DNA of 56,491 bases from Cognatiyoonia sp965661665 (GCF_965661665.1 NZ_CBFIEO010000018.1:1-56491), one strand, 5' to 3'; positions 17,296 through 25,219 are shown, numbered from the stretch's first letter. The notes: a model not told the origin generated them from the sequence alone. Numbers and translations: made by a program.

Positions 17296-17362
17296 CGCTC
17301 GGTGTGCCGCGATAACGCGCGTGGCTTCTAAGTCTATCGGATGCTTCCCCTAGTCAGTGATC

Positions 17363-17383
17363 GTTCTAGAGAACTCTAGTTCT
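17363..17383. promoter_or_regulatory. Overlapping inverted repeats upstream of the CoxG-like gene
   Basis: GTTCT (17363-17367), AGAAC (17370-17374) and GTTCT (17379-17383) form two overlapping inverted repeats. The central CTAGAG-AA-CTCTAG (17366-17379) is also a perfect palindrome. The element lies between the end of the ScfR gene and the CoxG-like gene, both on the minus strand. It could be an operator or a weak terminator; no T-tract is present. Confidence 0.4.
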
Positions 17384-17396
17384 GCCGCATGGTCAA

Positions 17397-18797
17397 TCAA
17401 TCGACCTGATAGGGCAGCACGTCGCGACGGTCGAGATCAACTTTCAAGCGCCGCTCCAACGGTGGGACGGAGCGTTGATGGCACGATTGGCGCTCACAAA
17501 TCCGGCAGGAGATGCCGATAGGCTCAAACGCCTGCGCGCTGTTGAGCTGCATGTGATCGGCATAGACCAAGGCACCGGCATGCTTCACTTCGCACCCCAA
17601 TCCAATCGCATACCGCCGCATCGGCGCGCCCCAACCGCCGCCCGATTTGCTGACATCCCGCGCCAGACAGAAATAGCGGATACCATCTGGCGTTTCCGCC
17701 AACTGGCGCAAAAACTGCCCAGGCAATTCAAACGCCTTGTGCACGTTCCAAAGCGGGCAGGCCCCGCCGTACCTTGCGAATTGCAGAGTGGTGGCCGAGT
17801 GGCGTTTCGTGATCGTCCCCGCCTGATCGACCCTCACAAAGAAGAATGGGATGCCTTTCGCACCCGGGCGTTGCAGTGTCGACAGACGGTGCGCCACTTG
17901 TTCCAATGACGCGCCAAACCGTGTCGACAGGATTTCCAAGTCGTGCCGTGTGTCCCGCGCCGCCTCCAAAAATTGCCCGTAAGGCATCAGGACCGCGCCC
18001 GCGTAGTAATTCGCCAATCCGATTTTTGCGATATCGCGGGCCTCATCCGACTGAAACCGCGCAAGGTCGAGTGTTGCCTCCAACAATGGATCTTGCCTGA
18101 TCAGCGCCATCTGCAACAGTAATTGGAACCGCCGCGTCTCCGGCGTCGCGTAGCGCGACAGGGCCAGCGTTTTGGTCTTTCGATCATAGTTGCGTACTTG
18201 GCCGTCTTGCGCTTCCACAACGCGGATGCCTTGGCCCTCCAGCATCGCGACCGCCGCGTCCTCCAACGTTTCCTGCTTTGGCTGTGCGGCGGCAAACCGT
18301 TCCGCCGCGCGATCCACGGCGTCGATGTAGTTGTCGCAATAGTGAAAGAAGTCGCGCACCTCTTCCCAAGGGGACGACCGGATCTGCGAATCCTCCCGAC
18401 CCAACGCCTCATCTAGTGAAGCAAGCCGCTCGTGCGTCCGGCGATAGGCCGCGTGCAGGTCCAAAAACGCCCGCGCTAACGTCGGCGCGTTTGATGCCGC
18501 AAGTCGCAAATCTGCAAGGGCAGGGGTCGGACCCGTCAGCACAGGGTCGGCAAGAGCCTCTTTCATATCCCCAATGAGTCGCGCCTCATCACCTGACTGA
18601 AGCTCCGAGACGTCGAAGCCAAATTCCTCGCTCAAACCCAACAAAACCGCTGTACTGATCGGGCGGTTGTTGTTCTCCATCTGGTTAAGATAAGGCACTG
18701 ACACATTCAGCCGGATCGCAAAATCCTTCTGGGTGATGCCTAGTCGGCTGCGCATATCGCGCAGCTTCGCGCCTGCAAAGAGTTTTTGAGTGGCCAT
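17397..18797 (-). CDS. Short-chain fatty acyl transcriptional regulator, ScfR/PccR type
   Basis: 466 aa. An N-terminal XRE HTH (about residues 8-66, LGITQKDFAIRLNVSVPYLNQ) is followed by an IrrE/ImmA-like central region and a C-terminal DUF2083-type domain. The latter contains a cysteine cluster (ISCRICERQSCHQRSVPP) shared by the RamB/PccR regulators. In Rhodobacter sphaeroides, PccR senses propionyl-CoA status and controls propionyl-CoA carboxylase. Position close to pccB and TTTGCA repeats in its own promoter (18820-18849) support the same role and autoregulation. It is downstream of the MFS gene on the same strand, with a 52-base gap that holds the boxes. Confidence 0.9.
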   Translation of the reverse strand: MATQKLFAGAKLRDMRSRLGITQKDFAIRLNVSVPYLNQMENNNRPISTAVLLGLSEEFGFDVSELQSGDEARLIGDMKEALADPVLTGPTPALADLRLAASNAPTLARAFLDLHAAYRRTHERLASLDEALGREDSQIRSSPWEEVRDFFHYCDNYIDAVDRAAERFAAAQPKQETLEDAAVAMLEGQGIRVVEAQDGQVRNYDRKTKTLALSRYATPETRRFQLLLQMALIRQDPLLEATLDLARFQSDEARDIAKIGLANYYAGAVLMPYGQFLEAARDTRHDLEILSTRFGASLEQVAHRLSTLQRPGAKGIPFFFVRVDQAGTITKRHSATTLQFARYGGACPLWNVHKAFELPGQFLRQLAETPDGIRYFCLARDVSKSGGGWGAPMRRYAIGLGCEVKHAGALVYADHMQLNSAQAFEPIGISCRICERQSCHQRSVPPLERRLKVDLDRRDVLPYQVD

Positions 18798-18819
18798 TGT
18801 GGGTCTCTGCGTTGTCTAA

Positions 18820-18849
18820 TTTGCAGATTGATTTTGCAAAGACTGCAAA
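18820..18849. promoter_or_regulatory. Cluster of ScfR/PccR-type TTTGCA half-sites upstream of the regulator
   Basis: TTTGCAGA (18820-18827), TTTGCAAA (18833-18840) and ACTGCAAA (18842-18849) lie in the gap between the MFS exporter and the ScfR gene. PccR of R. sphaeroides is known to use paired TTTGCAAA elements. Spacing here is not the ideal pair, so the assignment rests on half-site identity and position. Confidence 0.6.
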
Positions 18850-20064
18850 TCAACCCTTAACCTTCCGCGTGCGCCGGATTACATAGATCATTGAGGCGAC
18901 AGCCAGTGCTGATGTCGCCACCATCACCCATTGCAGGGGCAGTGGGCTGTCCCCACCATCCAGCAGTGTTGCGGCCATTTGCGCAGCCGCAGCACCCCCT
19001 GCGATCATCATCGCGCTGCCAAGCCCGCTCGCCGTGCCCGCCAGATGTGGTCGCACGGACATCAGGCCGACGGCCGTGTTCGGGATCAAAAGTCCGTTGC
19101 CCAAGCCGAGCAATGTGACGAGACCGAAAAAGATGTAAGGGGAGGGCTCCATCACCAACAAGAAGATGAGGGAGATCACCATGCCGCCAAGCGTGATCAG
19201 CGACCCCACGAGCGCCATAAGGTTGATCCCAAACCGTTCGCTATACCGCCCCGACAACCCGTTCCCCACCGCGTAGCCAATCGCTGGTGCGCCCAAGGCC
19301 ACGCCTGCCCAGAAGGGGGACAGGCCAAACACGGTGGTAGAGACATAGGATGCCCCGCCCAGCAGCGCAAAAAACGCACCTGATCCGAAAGACGCGGCCA
19401 AGGCATAGCCCCAAAACCGCGGCGATTTCAGAAGTTCAGGATAAGTCTTGATCTGCTCGGCAAACCCCATGCCGCCATCGCGCACCGTTTCACCCTGATC
19501 GAAATAGCAGAGCGCTAAAACAACCAGTCCCGCAAAAACCAGAAAGCCAAAGACCGCTCGCCAATCGAAGAGCTGGTCAATCGCGCCGCCGATCATCGGG
19601 CCAAACATCGGCACCAAAGCCATGCCCATTGTGACATAGCCGATCATTGAAGCCGCTTTGTTCGTCTCAAACATGTCCCGCACAATCGCACGGCTCAACG
19701 CAACGCCCGTGGCCACCACGCATTGCATCATGCGAAAGAACAGAAACATCTCCGCGCTCGTCGACAGCATCGCACCGACTGTGGCGACAACGAAGATCGT
19801 AAGCGACCAAAGCACCACCATCCGCCGCCCGTATCTGTCAGAAATAGGCCCGATCAGGATTTGCAAGATCGCCGTCGCTAGAAAATATCCCGACACCGCA
19901 ATCTGCATGGTGGCGTAGGTCGTACCAAAATATTCCGTCATGCCTGCCAGTGACGGCAGGAAGATCGACAGGTTCAGCGCCGAAATGCCTGCCAGCAGGG
20001 TCAGCGTCAAAATATGTGGCGGGGTGGTGCGGTCTAAAAATCGAACCGCGGTTTTACTGGTCAT
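18850..20064 (-). CDS. Bcr/CflA-type multidrug efflux MFS transporter
   Basis: 404 aa, twelve predicted membrane helices. The N-terminal region (LPSLAGMTEYFGTTYATMQ followed by the MFS motif A variant GPISDRYGRRMVV, about residue 75-88) identifies the drug:H+ antiporter-1 Bcr/CflA group. It is divergent from pccB and shares a 178-base regulatory region carrying TTTGCA half-sites. Its transcript may run into the ScfR gene. Substrate unknown; co-regulation with propionyl-CoA metabolism could mean export of an organic acid or a related compound, which is inference. Confidence 0.88.
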   Translation of the reverse strand: MTSKTAVRFLDRTTPPHILTLTLLAGISALNLSIFLPSLAGMTEYFGTTYATMQIAVSGYFLATAILQILIGPISDRYGRRMVVLWSLTIFVVATVGAMLSTSAEMFLFFRMMQCVVATGVALSRAIVRDMFETNKAASMIGYVTMGMALVPMFGPMIGGAIDQLFDWRAVFGFLVFAGLVVLALCYFDQGETVRDGGMGFAEQIKTYPELLKSPRFWGYALAASFGSGAFFALLGGASYVSTTVFGLSPFWAGVALGAPAIGYAVGNGLSGRYSERFGINLMALVGSLITLGGMVISLIFLLVMEPSPYIFFGLVTLLGLGNGLLIPNTAVGLMSVRPHLAGTASGLGSAMMIAGGAAAAQMAATLLDGGDSPLPLQWVMVATSALAVASMIYVIRRTRKVKG

Positions 20065-20133
20065 TCCGCTACCCTATGCCTGAGGTTGCCGATGTCCATG
20101 CCTGTAGCAGCAAATTTCAGCGCCGCTTGATAA

Positions 20134-20181
20134 TTTGCATATTTGCAGATTTATAAAAAGATAGGACGGTATATTTGCAAA
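20134..20181. promoter_or_regulatory. TTTGCA half-sites in the pccB / MFS divergent promoter region
   Basis: TTTGCAT (20134-20140), TTTGCAGA (20142-20149) and a perfect TTTGCAAA (20174-20181) are spread over 48 bases between the two divergent genes. They match the half-site of the ScfR regulator PccR, whose gene is two genes away. This is the expected place for propionyl-CoA-responsive control of pccB. Confidence 0.65.
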
Positions 20182-20242
20182 ATTCACCTTCTCCCCTGCT
20201 AACCCGTTTGATATGCCCGATCCAACTCTAGGGGAGGCCATG

Positions 20243-21775
20243 ATGAAAGATATCCTGCAAGAGCTTGAAGACCGCCGCGCGGTCGCTCGCATGGGGGGCG
20301 GTGCACGCCGCATTGACGCGCAGCACGCCAAAGGTAAGCTCACCGCGCGTGAGCGGATTGAACTGCTGCTCGATGCGGACAGCTTTGAAGAGTTCGACGC
20401 CTTTGTTGCCCACCGCTGCTCTGATTTCGGTATGGAAGAACAGCGCCCACCGGGTGATGGCGTCGTCACAGGCTGGGGTACGATCAACGGCCGCATGGTC
20501 TATGTCTTCTCGCAAGATTTCACCGTCTTCGGCGGCTCCCTCTCCGAAACGCATGCTCAGAAGATCTGCAAGATCATGGACATGGCGATGCAAAACGGCG
20601 CGCCTGTCATCGGCATCAACGATTCAGGCGGTGCACGTATTCAGGAAGGCGTCGCCTCCCTCGCGGGTTATGCAGAGGTTTTTCAACGCAACATCATGGC
20701 GTCCGGCGTGGTGCCGCAAATCTCCGTCATCATGGGGCCATGTGCCGGTGGCGCGGTCTACTCCCCCGCGATGACCGACTTCATCTTCATGGTCAAAGAC
20801 ACCTCCTATATGTTCGTCACTGGCCCCGACGTTGTGAAGACCGTCACGAATGAGGTTGTCACGGCAGAGGAGTTAGGCGGTGCTTCCACCCACACCAAGA
20901 AATCTTCCGTCGCCGATGGTGCGTTTGAGAATGATGTGGAAGCTTTGGCCGAAGTGCGCCGCTTGGTGGACTTCCTGCCGCTCAACAACCGTTCTAAACC
21001 GCCAACTCGCCCATTCTTTGACGATGTCGACCGGATTGAGGACAGCCTTGATACACTGATCCCCGACAACCCGAACATGCCTTATGACATGAAAGAACTC
21101 ATTCATAAGCTGGGCGACGAAGGCGATTTTTACGAAATCCAAGAAGACTTCGCCAAGAACATCGTCACAGGCTTTGTGCGTCTCGAAGGCTCCACTGTTG
21201 GCGTTGTTGCCAACCAGCCGATGGTCTTGGCCGGATGCCTCGACATCGACAGCAGCCGGAAAGCCGCGCGCTTTGTCCGATTCTGCGACGCCTTTGAAAT
21301 CCCGATTTTGACGCTCGTTGACGTCCCTGGCTTCCTGCCCGGCACCTCGCAAGAATACGGCGGCGTAATCAAGCACGGCGCAAAACTGCTCTTTGCATAT
21401 GGCGAGGCGACCGTGCCAAAAGTGACGGTCATCACGCGCAAAGCCTACGGCGGGGCCTACGACGTGATGGCGTCCAAGCACCTGCGCGGTGATTTTAACT
21501 ATGCATGGCCCACAGCGGAAATCGCTGTGATGGGCGCCAAGGGCGCGACAGAGATCATCCACCGCGCCGACCTTGGCGATGAGGAAAAGATCGCGCAGCA
21601 CACCAAAGACTATGAAGACCGCTTCGCCAACCCGTTCGTGGCGGCGGAAAAAGGCTTCATCGACGAGGTGATCATGCCGCACTCCACCCGCAAACGGATT
21701 TGCCGCGCCTTTGCCTCCCTCCGTGGCAAATCGCTGCAAAACCCGTGGAAAAAGCACGACAACATCCCACTGTGA
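20243..21775 (+). CDS. pccB: Propionyl-CoA carboxylase beta subunit (carboxyltransferase)
   Basis: 510 aa. Carboxyltransferase of biotin-dependent propionyl-CoA carboxylase, which makes (S)-methylmalonyl-CoA. Crotonase-like N and C halves are visible: the acyl-CoA motif INDSGGARIQEG with GPCAGGAVYSPA, and the carboxybiotin half LVDVPGFLPGTSQEYGG with KAYGGAYDVM. The Asp in GAKGATEIIHR is the usual selector position for propionyl- over acetyl-CoA chemistry, consistent with PccB. Start at 20243 (second of two adjacent ATGs) is best spaced from GGGGAGG (20231-20237). Confidence 0.95.
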   Translation: MKDILQELEDRRAVARMGGGARRIDAQHAKGKLTARERIELLLDADSFEEFDAFVAHRCSDFGMEEQRPPGDGVVTGWGTINGRMVYVFSQDFTVFGGSLSETHAQKICKIMDMAMQNGAPVIGINDSGGARIQEGVASLAGYAEVFQRNIMASGVVPQISVIMGPCAGGAVYSPAMTDFIFMVKDTSYMFVTGPDVVKTVTNEVVTAEELGGASTHTKKSSVADGAFENDVEALAEVRRLVDFLPLNNRSKPPTRPFFDDVDRIEDSLDTLIPDNPNMPYDMKELIHKLGDEGDFYEIQEDFAKNIVTGFVRLEGSTVGVVANQPMVLAGCLDIDSSRKAARFVRFCDAFEIPILTLVDVPGFLPGTSQEYGGVIKHGAKLLFAYGEATVPKVTVITRKAYGGAYDVMASKHLRGDFNYAWPTAEIAVMGAKGATEIIHRADLGDEEKIAQHTKDYEDRFANPFVAAEKGFIDEVIMPHSTRKRICRAFASLRGKSLQNPWKKHDNIPL

Positions 21776-22093
21776 TCCGGTCGGCCAACATATGTTGCGG
21801 GCGTGCAACGCCCGCGCGGGAAACCGCCGCTGCTGCGTCCGCGGCTGTCACGCAAACGCGGGCGCAACCGCGCGCCGTCCAAATGCGCCTCAGCATCTGG
21901 GGGGCGTTTTGATGTCCCAGCGAAATATTGTGCGTCCTCAGCCCCTTGGTGCGGCAAAGCAACAGTTGCCAGCATCTGCATTGCGCCCTGCTTCCGTGCT
22001 CAATTTTTCTGCTAATGATCAAGAAATAACAAAAAACACGCTGACCGGATCAAAAAGCCGTCAGCATGAGGCAGATCAGAGCGGAACGCAAAC
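21776..22093. other. Intergenic stretch after pccB, no convincing gene
   Basis: 318 bases. It starts with the strong hairpin described separately and further short GC-rich palindromes (for example GCGGGAAACCGC near 21816). An open frame from about 21912 has no recognisable motif or ribosome site and conflicts with the small exported ORF at 22094, so it is not called. Confidence 0.5.
21797..21815 (+). terminator. Hairpin after pccB
   Basis: A perfect 8-bp stem, GCGGGCGT (21797-21804) and ACGCCCGC (21808-21815), with a 3-base loop, lies 22 bases after the pccB stop. No T-tract follows, so it may stabilise the pccB mRNA end or attenuate transcription rather than terminate fully. Confidence 0.45.
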
Positions 22094-22222
22094 ATGGCTA
22101 ACGGGGTCAAAGTGTTCGTCGTGGCAGCGCTTATGGCGGTTGTCGCCATCAGTGCAAGCCAAGGGCAGGCGAACAACGTCGTGCACACAGACCTTCGACA
22201 ATTGGGCGGGCCAGAGCACTAG
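22094..22222 (+). CDS. Possible small exported peptide (42 aa)
   Basis: An ATG-to-TAG frame of 42 codons. The N-terminus MANGVKVFVVAALMAVVAIS looks like a signal peptide: a basic residue, a hydrophobic core and a small-residue region (SASQGQA) suited to signal peptidase I cleavage near residue 26. That leaves a mature peptide of about 16 residues ending in GGPEH. No strong ribosome site is seen. It sits 18 bases before the next gene, inside the pccB-pccA gap. Family unknown; conservation in relatives would be needed to confirm coding. Confidence 0.45.
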   Translation: MANGVKVFVVAALMAVVAISASQGQANNVVHTDLRQLGGPEH

Positions 22223-22240
22223 CGCAAGCGGGGTGCTTTG

Positions 22241-22588
22241 ATGGAAAAGCACCGCGGTTTTCCCGGTCGTCTGCCAGGCACGGATTTTCAATTCACTATT
22301 AGACGGGCTAACAAAGCGGGCGCGACCAAACTCATCGCCCGTGAGCGTTACAATGACCGTAGACCTGCGGACAAGCGCGCCGATGCGGGGTTCATGCGCG
22401 CGCTTTGGGATCATTTCGGGGCAGAGCCGTTTGAACGTGGTAATCTCGACGCGGGACGCCTCTCTTGGCTGTTCGAGCGGGAGGTCATTGCTGCCGAAGA
22501 CCCGTTCGATCCTGAATCCTATGAGGCGCTGCTCCAAATCGACGAACCCCGCGCCCGCGCCAGCTTTCCCGACGTTATGGAGGGATAA
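22241..22588 (+). CDS. Conserved hypothetical protein between pccB and pccA
   Basis: 115 aa, soluble, charged. Segments include HRGFPGRLPGTDFQF, an Arg-rich stretch (ARERYNDRRPADKRAD) and an acidic C-terminal half (WLFEREVIAAEDPFDPESYEALL). No known domain was recognised. The start at 22241 has AGCGGGGTG upstream. Its location between the two carboxylase subunit genes on the same strand suggests co-transcription; function unknown. Confidence 0.7.
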   Translation: MEKHRGFPGRLPGTDFQFTIRRANKAGATKLIARERYNDRRPADKRADAGFMRALWDHFGAEPFERGNLDAGRLSWLFEREVIAAEDPFDPESYEALLQIDEPRARASFPDVMEG

Positions 22589-22622
22589 AGTGAGCGTTTT
22601 CGGCAAATCCACGCAGATAAAC

Positions 22623-22656
22623 ACGGATTTTAAGCGAATCTTCGCTTATTTTCCGT
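22623..22656. repeat. 34-base inverted repeat, terminator-like
   Basis: ACGGA-TTT-TAAGCGAA, then TC, then TTCGCTTA-TTT-TCCGT. The 8-bp inner arms (22631-22638 and 22641-22648) and the 5-bp outer arms (22623-22627 and 22652-22656) pair perfectly around a symmetrical TTT/TTT internal loop. It lies about 35 bases after the hypothetical gene. The loop of 2 bases is too short for a simple RNA hairpin, so a protein-binding site is as likely as a terminator. Confidence 0.5.
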
Positions 22657-22890
22657 ATTCCCAAGTGGCAGGGTTTATTTCGTCACCTCTTGCGCGCAAC
22701 CTTTCTTCAGCTAAGTGCAAAACCAGCAATTTTACTCCTTCATATTGTCAACGCTGTTACCGTTCCCCAAGCCGGTCCGTTTCCATAAGAAACCGACGGG
22801 CTTACCCTTATCTGAACACCGCTTATGAATTGGCGGAAGCGTGCCTACGCCCGCGCTGCTGCATTGCTATTCTGCCCGCTTCCGATAAGT

Positions 22891-22916
22891 CTTCTGAGTA
22901 TCAAAACTCACAGAAG
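22891..22916 (+). promoter_or_regulatory. Hairpin covering the ribosome site of the small lipoprotein gene
   Basis: CTTCTG-AGT (22891-22899) pairs with ACT (22906-22908) and CAGAAG (22911-22916). The 3' arm contains the AGAAGG Shine-Dalgarno sequence of the gene starting at 22928. In RNA the site would be hidden when the stem forms. Confidence 0.4.
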
Positions 22917-22927
22917 GGCGTGTACCG

Positions 22928-23128
22928 ATGCTCAAGAAAACATGGATTATTGCAGCCGTCACCAGTGTCACGCTTGCAGGTTGCCTTAACACAGTTGGCG
23001 AACGCGCTGTTGTCGGCGCCAGCGCAGGCGTCATTGCTGCTGATGTTCTCGGCACCGACCGCACGGGCACTGCACTTGTCGGTGCTGCCGCAGGCGCATT
23101 CTGCGACGACGTCGGCCTTTGCGACTAA
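22928..23128 (+). CDS. Small lipoprotein (66 aa)
   Basis: The signal peptide MLKKTWIIAAVTSVTLAGC ends in a lipobox LAGC (C19). The mature part has Gly/Ala-rich helix-like repeats (VGASAGVIAADVLGT, LVGAAAGAFCDD) and ends CDDVGLCD with two further cysteines, resembling small glycine-zipper-type lipoproteins. It lies between pccB and pccA on the same strand. A terminator-like hairpin follows before pccA. Function unknown. Confidence 0.85.
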   Translation: MLKKTWIIAAVTSVTLAGCLNTVGERAVVGASAGVIAADVLGTDRTGTALVGAAAGAFCDDVGLCD

Positions 23129-23166
23129 TACTCTGACTTCGCCCCACGGGGCATCTACGAAATCTG

Positions 23167-23200
23167 ACCGCCGTTGGGGTGCTCCTCCTGCGGCGGTTTT
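23167..23200 (+). terminator. Terminator-like hairpin between the small lipoprotein gene and pccA
   Basis: ACCGCCG (23167-23173) pairs with CGGCGGT (23191-23197), loop 17 bases, followed by TTT. It ends 21 bases before the pccA start, so transcription into pccA would depend on read-through or on a promoter inside the hairpin region. Confidence 0.55.
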
Positions 23201-23220
23201 GCGTTCAAGGGACCACGCTC

Positions 23221-25218
23221 ATGTTTAAAAAAATGCTGATTGCTAACCGGGGCGAGATTGCCTGCCGCGTCATCAAAACCGCGCGTAAGATGGGCATCAA
23301 AACAGTTGCGATTTATTCCGACGCGGACCGGAACGCCCTACACGCGAAAATGGCGGATGAGGCGGTTCACATTGGCCCGCCACCCGCAAACCAATCATAT
23401 ATCGTGATCGACAAGGTCATGGACGCGATCCGGCAAACGGGGGCGGAGGCTGTTCACCCTGGCTATGGCTTCCTTTCAGAGAACGCGAAATTTGCCGAAG
23501 CGCTCGAAGCCGAAGGCGTTGCCTTCATCGGCCCGACGAAAGGCGCGATCGAGGCGATGGGCGACAAGATCACCTCCAAGAAAATCGCTCAGGACGCGAA
23601 GGTCTCCACCGTTCCGGGCTACATGGGTCTGATCGAAGACGCGGACGAAGCTGTCAAAATCTCCAACGACATCGGCTACCCTGTGATGATCAAAGCCTCC
23701 GCTGGTGGTGGCGGCAAAGGCATGCGCATCGCATGGAACGACCAAGAGGCGCGCGAAGGCTTCCAGTCCTCCAAGAATGAAGCTGCGAACAGCTTTGGTG
23801 ACGACCGCATCTTTATAGAGAAATTCGTCACGCAGCCGCGCCACATCGAAATACAGGTGCTTTGCGACAGCCACGGCAACGGCATCTTCTTACATGAGCG
23901 GGAATGCTCCATCCAGCGCCGGAACCAGAAGGTGATTGAAGAGGCGCCATCGCCGTTCCTTGATGAAGCGACCCGCAAAGCGATGGGCGATCAATCTGTC
24001 GCTTTGGCGAAGGCCGTGGGCTACACCAGCGCAGGCACGGTGGAGTTCATTGTCGACGGCGACAAAAACTTCTACTTCCTTGAAATGAACACCCGCTTGC
24101 AGGTGGAACACCCTGTTACGGAACTCATCACCGGCGTCGACCTTGTTGAACAGATGATCCGCGTGGCCAATGGCGAAGAACTTCAGATCAAGCAAAAAGA
24201 CCTCAAGATCAACGGCTGGGCGATGGAAAGCCGCCTTTATGCCGAAGATCCTTACCGCAACTTTCTACCGTCTATCGGACGTCTGACCCGTTACCGCCCG
24301 CCCGCAGAAGGTAAAACCGCCAACGGCATCGTGCGCAATGACACCGGTGTCTATGAGGGTGGTGAGATCAGCATGTACTACGACCCGATGATCGCAAAGC
24401 TCTGCACATGGGGCCCAAACCGCGCCACTGCGATTGAGGAAATGCGTCTCGCCCTCGATGGATTCGAAGTGGAAGGCATCGGTCACAACCTGCCATTCCT
24501 CGCCGCCGTTTACGATCATGAGAAATTCACCTCTGGCAACATGACCACCGCCTTCATCGAGGAAGAGTATCCAGACGGTTTTGACGGCGTGGAACTGCCG
24601 GAGGATGACCTCAAGCGTATCGCTGCCGCCACCTCTGCCATGCACCGCGTGGCCGAGATTCGCCGCACCCGTGTTACGGGCCGGATGAGCAACCACGAGC
24701 GGCACGTTGGTTCTGTTTGGGTTGTCACCCTGCAAGGCCAAGCGTTCGAGACAGCCATCGGTGCCGACAAAGACGGTGCGACTGTTGCGATTGGCGATGA
24801 CACTTTCCGCGTGGAAAGCGATTGGACCCCAGGTAAGCCGCTGGCACGGCTTGATGTGGACGGATCACCGCTGGTTCTGAAGGTGGAGAAAATCTCAGGC
24901 GGGTTCCGCGTGCGCTACCGTGGTGTGGACCTCAAAGTCCACGTCCGCAGCCCGCGTCAGGCCCAATTGGCGAAACTGATGCCGGAAAAACTGCCGCCCG
25001 ACACCTCCAAAATGCTGCTCTGCCCAATGCCGGGCCTCATCGTGAATGTCGATGTGGAAGTTGGCCAAGAAGTGGAAGAGGGCCAAGCGCTCTGCACCGT
25101 TGAAGCGATGAAGATGGAAAACATCCTGCGGGCTGAACGCAAAGGCACAGTGTCCAAAGTCAACGCCGCCGCTGGCGATAGCCTCGCCGTGGACGACATC
25201 ATTATGGAGTTTGAATGA
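23221..25218 (+). CDS. pccA: Propionyl-CoA carboxylase alpha subunit (biotin carboxylase/BCCP)
   Basis: 665 aa. Order: biotin carboxylase domain (about 1-450, starting MFKKMLIANRGEIACRV, with ATP-grasp glycine loop GGGGKGMR and the active-site EMNTRLQVEHPVTE), a BT linker domain, and a C-terminal BCCP domain with biotinyl-lysine K631 in EAMKMEN. Works with PccB. An in-frame start at 23179 is rejected because it would lie in the upstream hairpin and adds a non-family N-terminus. Confidence 0.95.
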   Translation: MFKKMLIANRGEIACRVIKTARKMGIKTVAIYSDADRNALHAKMADEAVHIGPPPANQSYIVIDKVMDAIRQTGAEAVHPGYGFLSENAKFAEALEAEGVAFIGPTKGAIEAMGDKITSKKIAQDAKVSTVPGYMGLIEDADEAVKISNDIGYPVMIKASAGGGGKGMRIAWNDQEAREGFQSSKNEAANSFGDDRIFIEKFVTQPRHIEIQVLCDSHGNGIFLHERECSIQRRNQKVIEEAPSPFLDEATRKAMGDQSVALAKAVGYTSAGTVEFIVDGDKNFYFLEMNTRLQVEHPVTELITGVDLVEQMIRVANGEELQIKQKDLKINGWAMESRLYAEDPYRNFLPSIGRLTRYRPPAEGKTANGIVRNDTGVYEGGEISMYYDPMIAKLCTWGPNRATAIEEMRLALDGFEVEGIGHNLPFLAAVYDHEKFTSGNMTTAFIEEEYPDGFDGVELPEDDLKRIAAATSAMHRVAEIRRTRVTGRMSNHERHVGSVWVVTLQGQAFETAIGADKDGATVAIGDDTFRVESDWTPGKPLARLDVDGSPLVLKVEKISGGFRVRYRGVDLKVHVRSPRQAQLAKLMPEKLPPDTSKMLLCPMPGLIVNVDVEVGQEVEEGQALCTVEAMKMENILRAERKGTVSKVNAAAGDSLAVDDIIMEFE

Positions 25219-25219
25219 C

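Larger units (their letters stand above)
22589..22927. other. Intergenic stretch before the small lipoprotein gene
   Basis: 339 bases without a supported gene. It is less GC-rich than the flanks, and contains the long inverted repeat at 22623-22656 and the hairpin at 22891-22916. A long open frame crossing this region into pccA is a shadow without motifs. The region probably holds a separate promoter for the lipoprotein gene, but no clear -35/-10 pair was found. Confidence 0.5.

Noticed and set aside
20873..21808. Long open frame (311 codons) on the minus strand opposite pccB
   Set aside because: Shadow of pccB; no recognisable protein motif.
21711..22241. Open frame of 176 codons after pccB
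   Set aside because: Begins inside pccB, no ribosome site, no motif, and overlaps the signal-peptide ORF at 22094.
22341..23228. Open frame of 295 codons through the hypothetical gene, gap and lipoprotein gene
   Set aside because: Overlaps two better supported genes in other frames and runs through hairpins and intergenic sequence; no motif.
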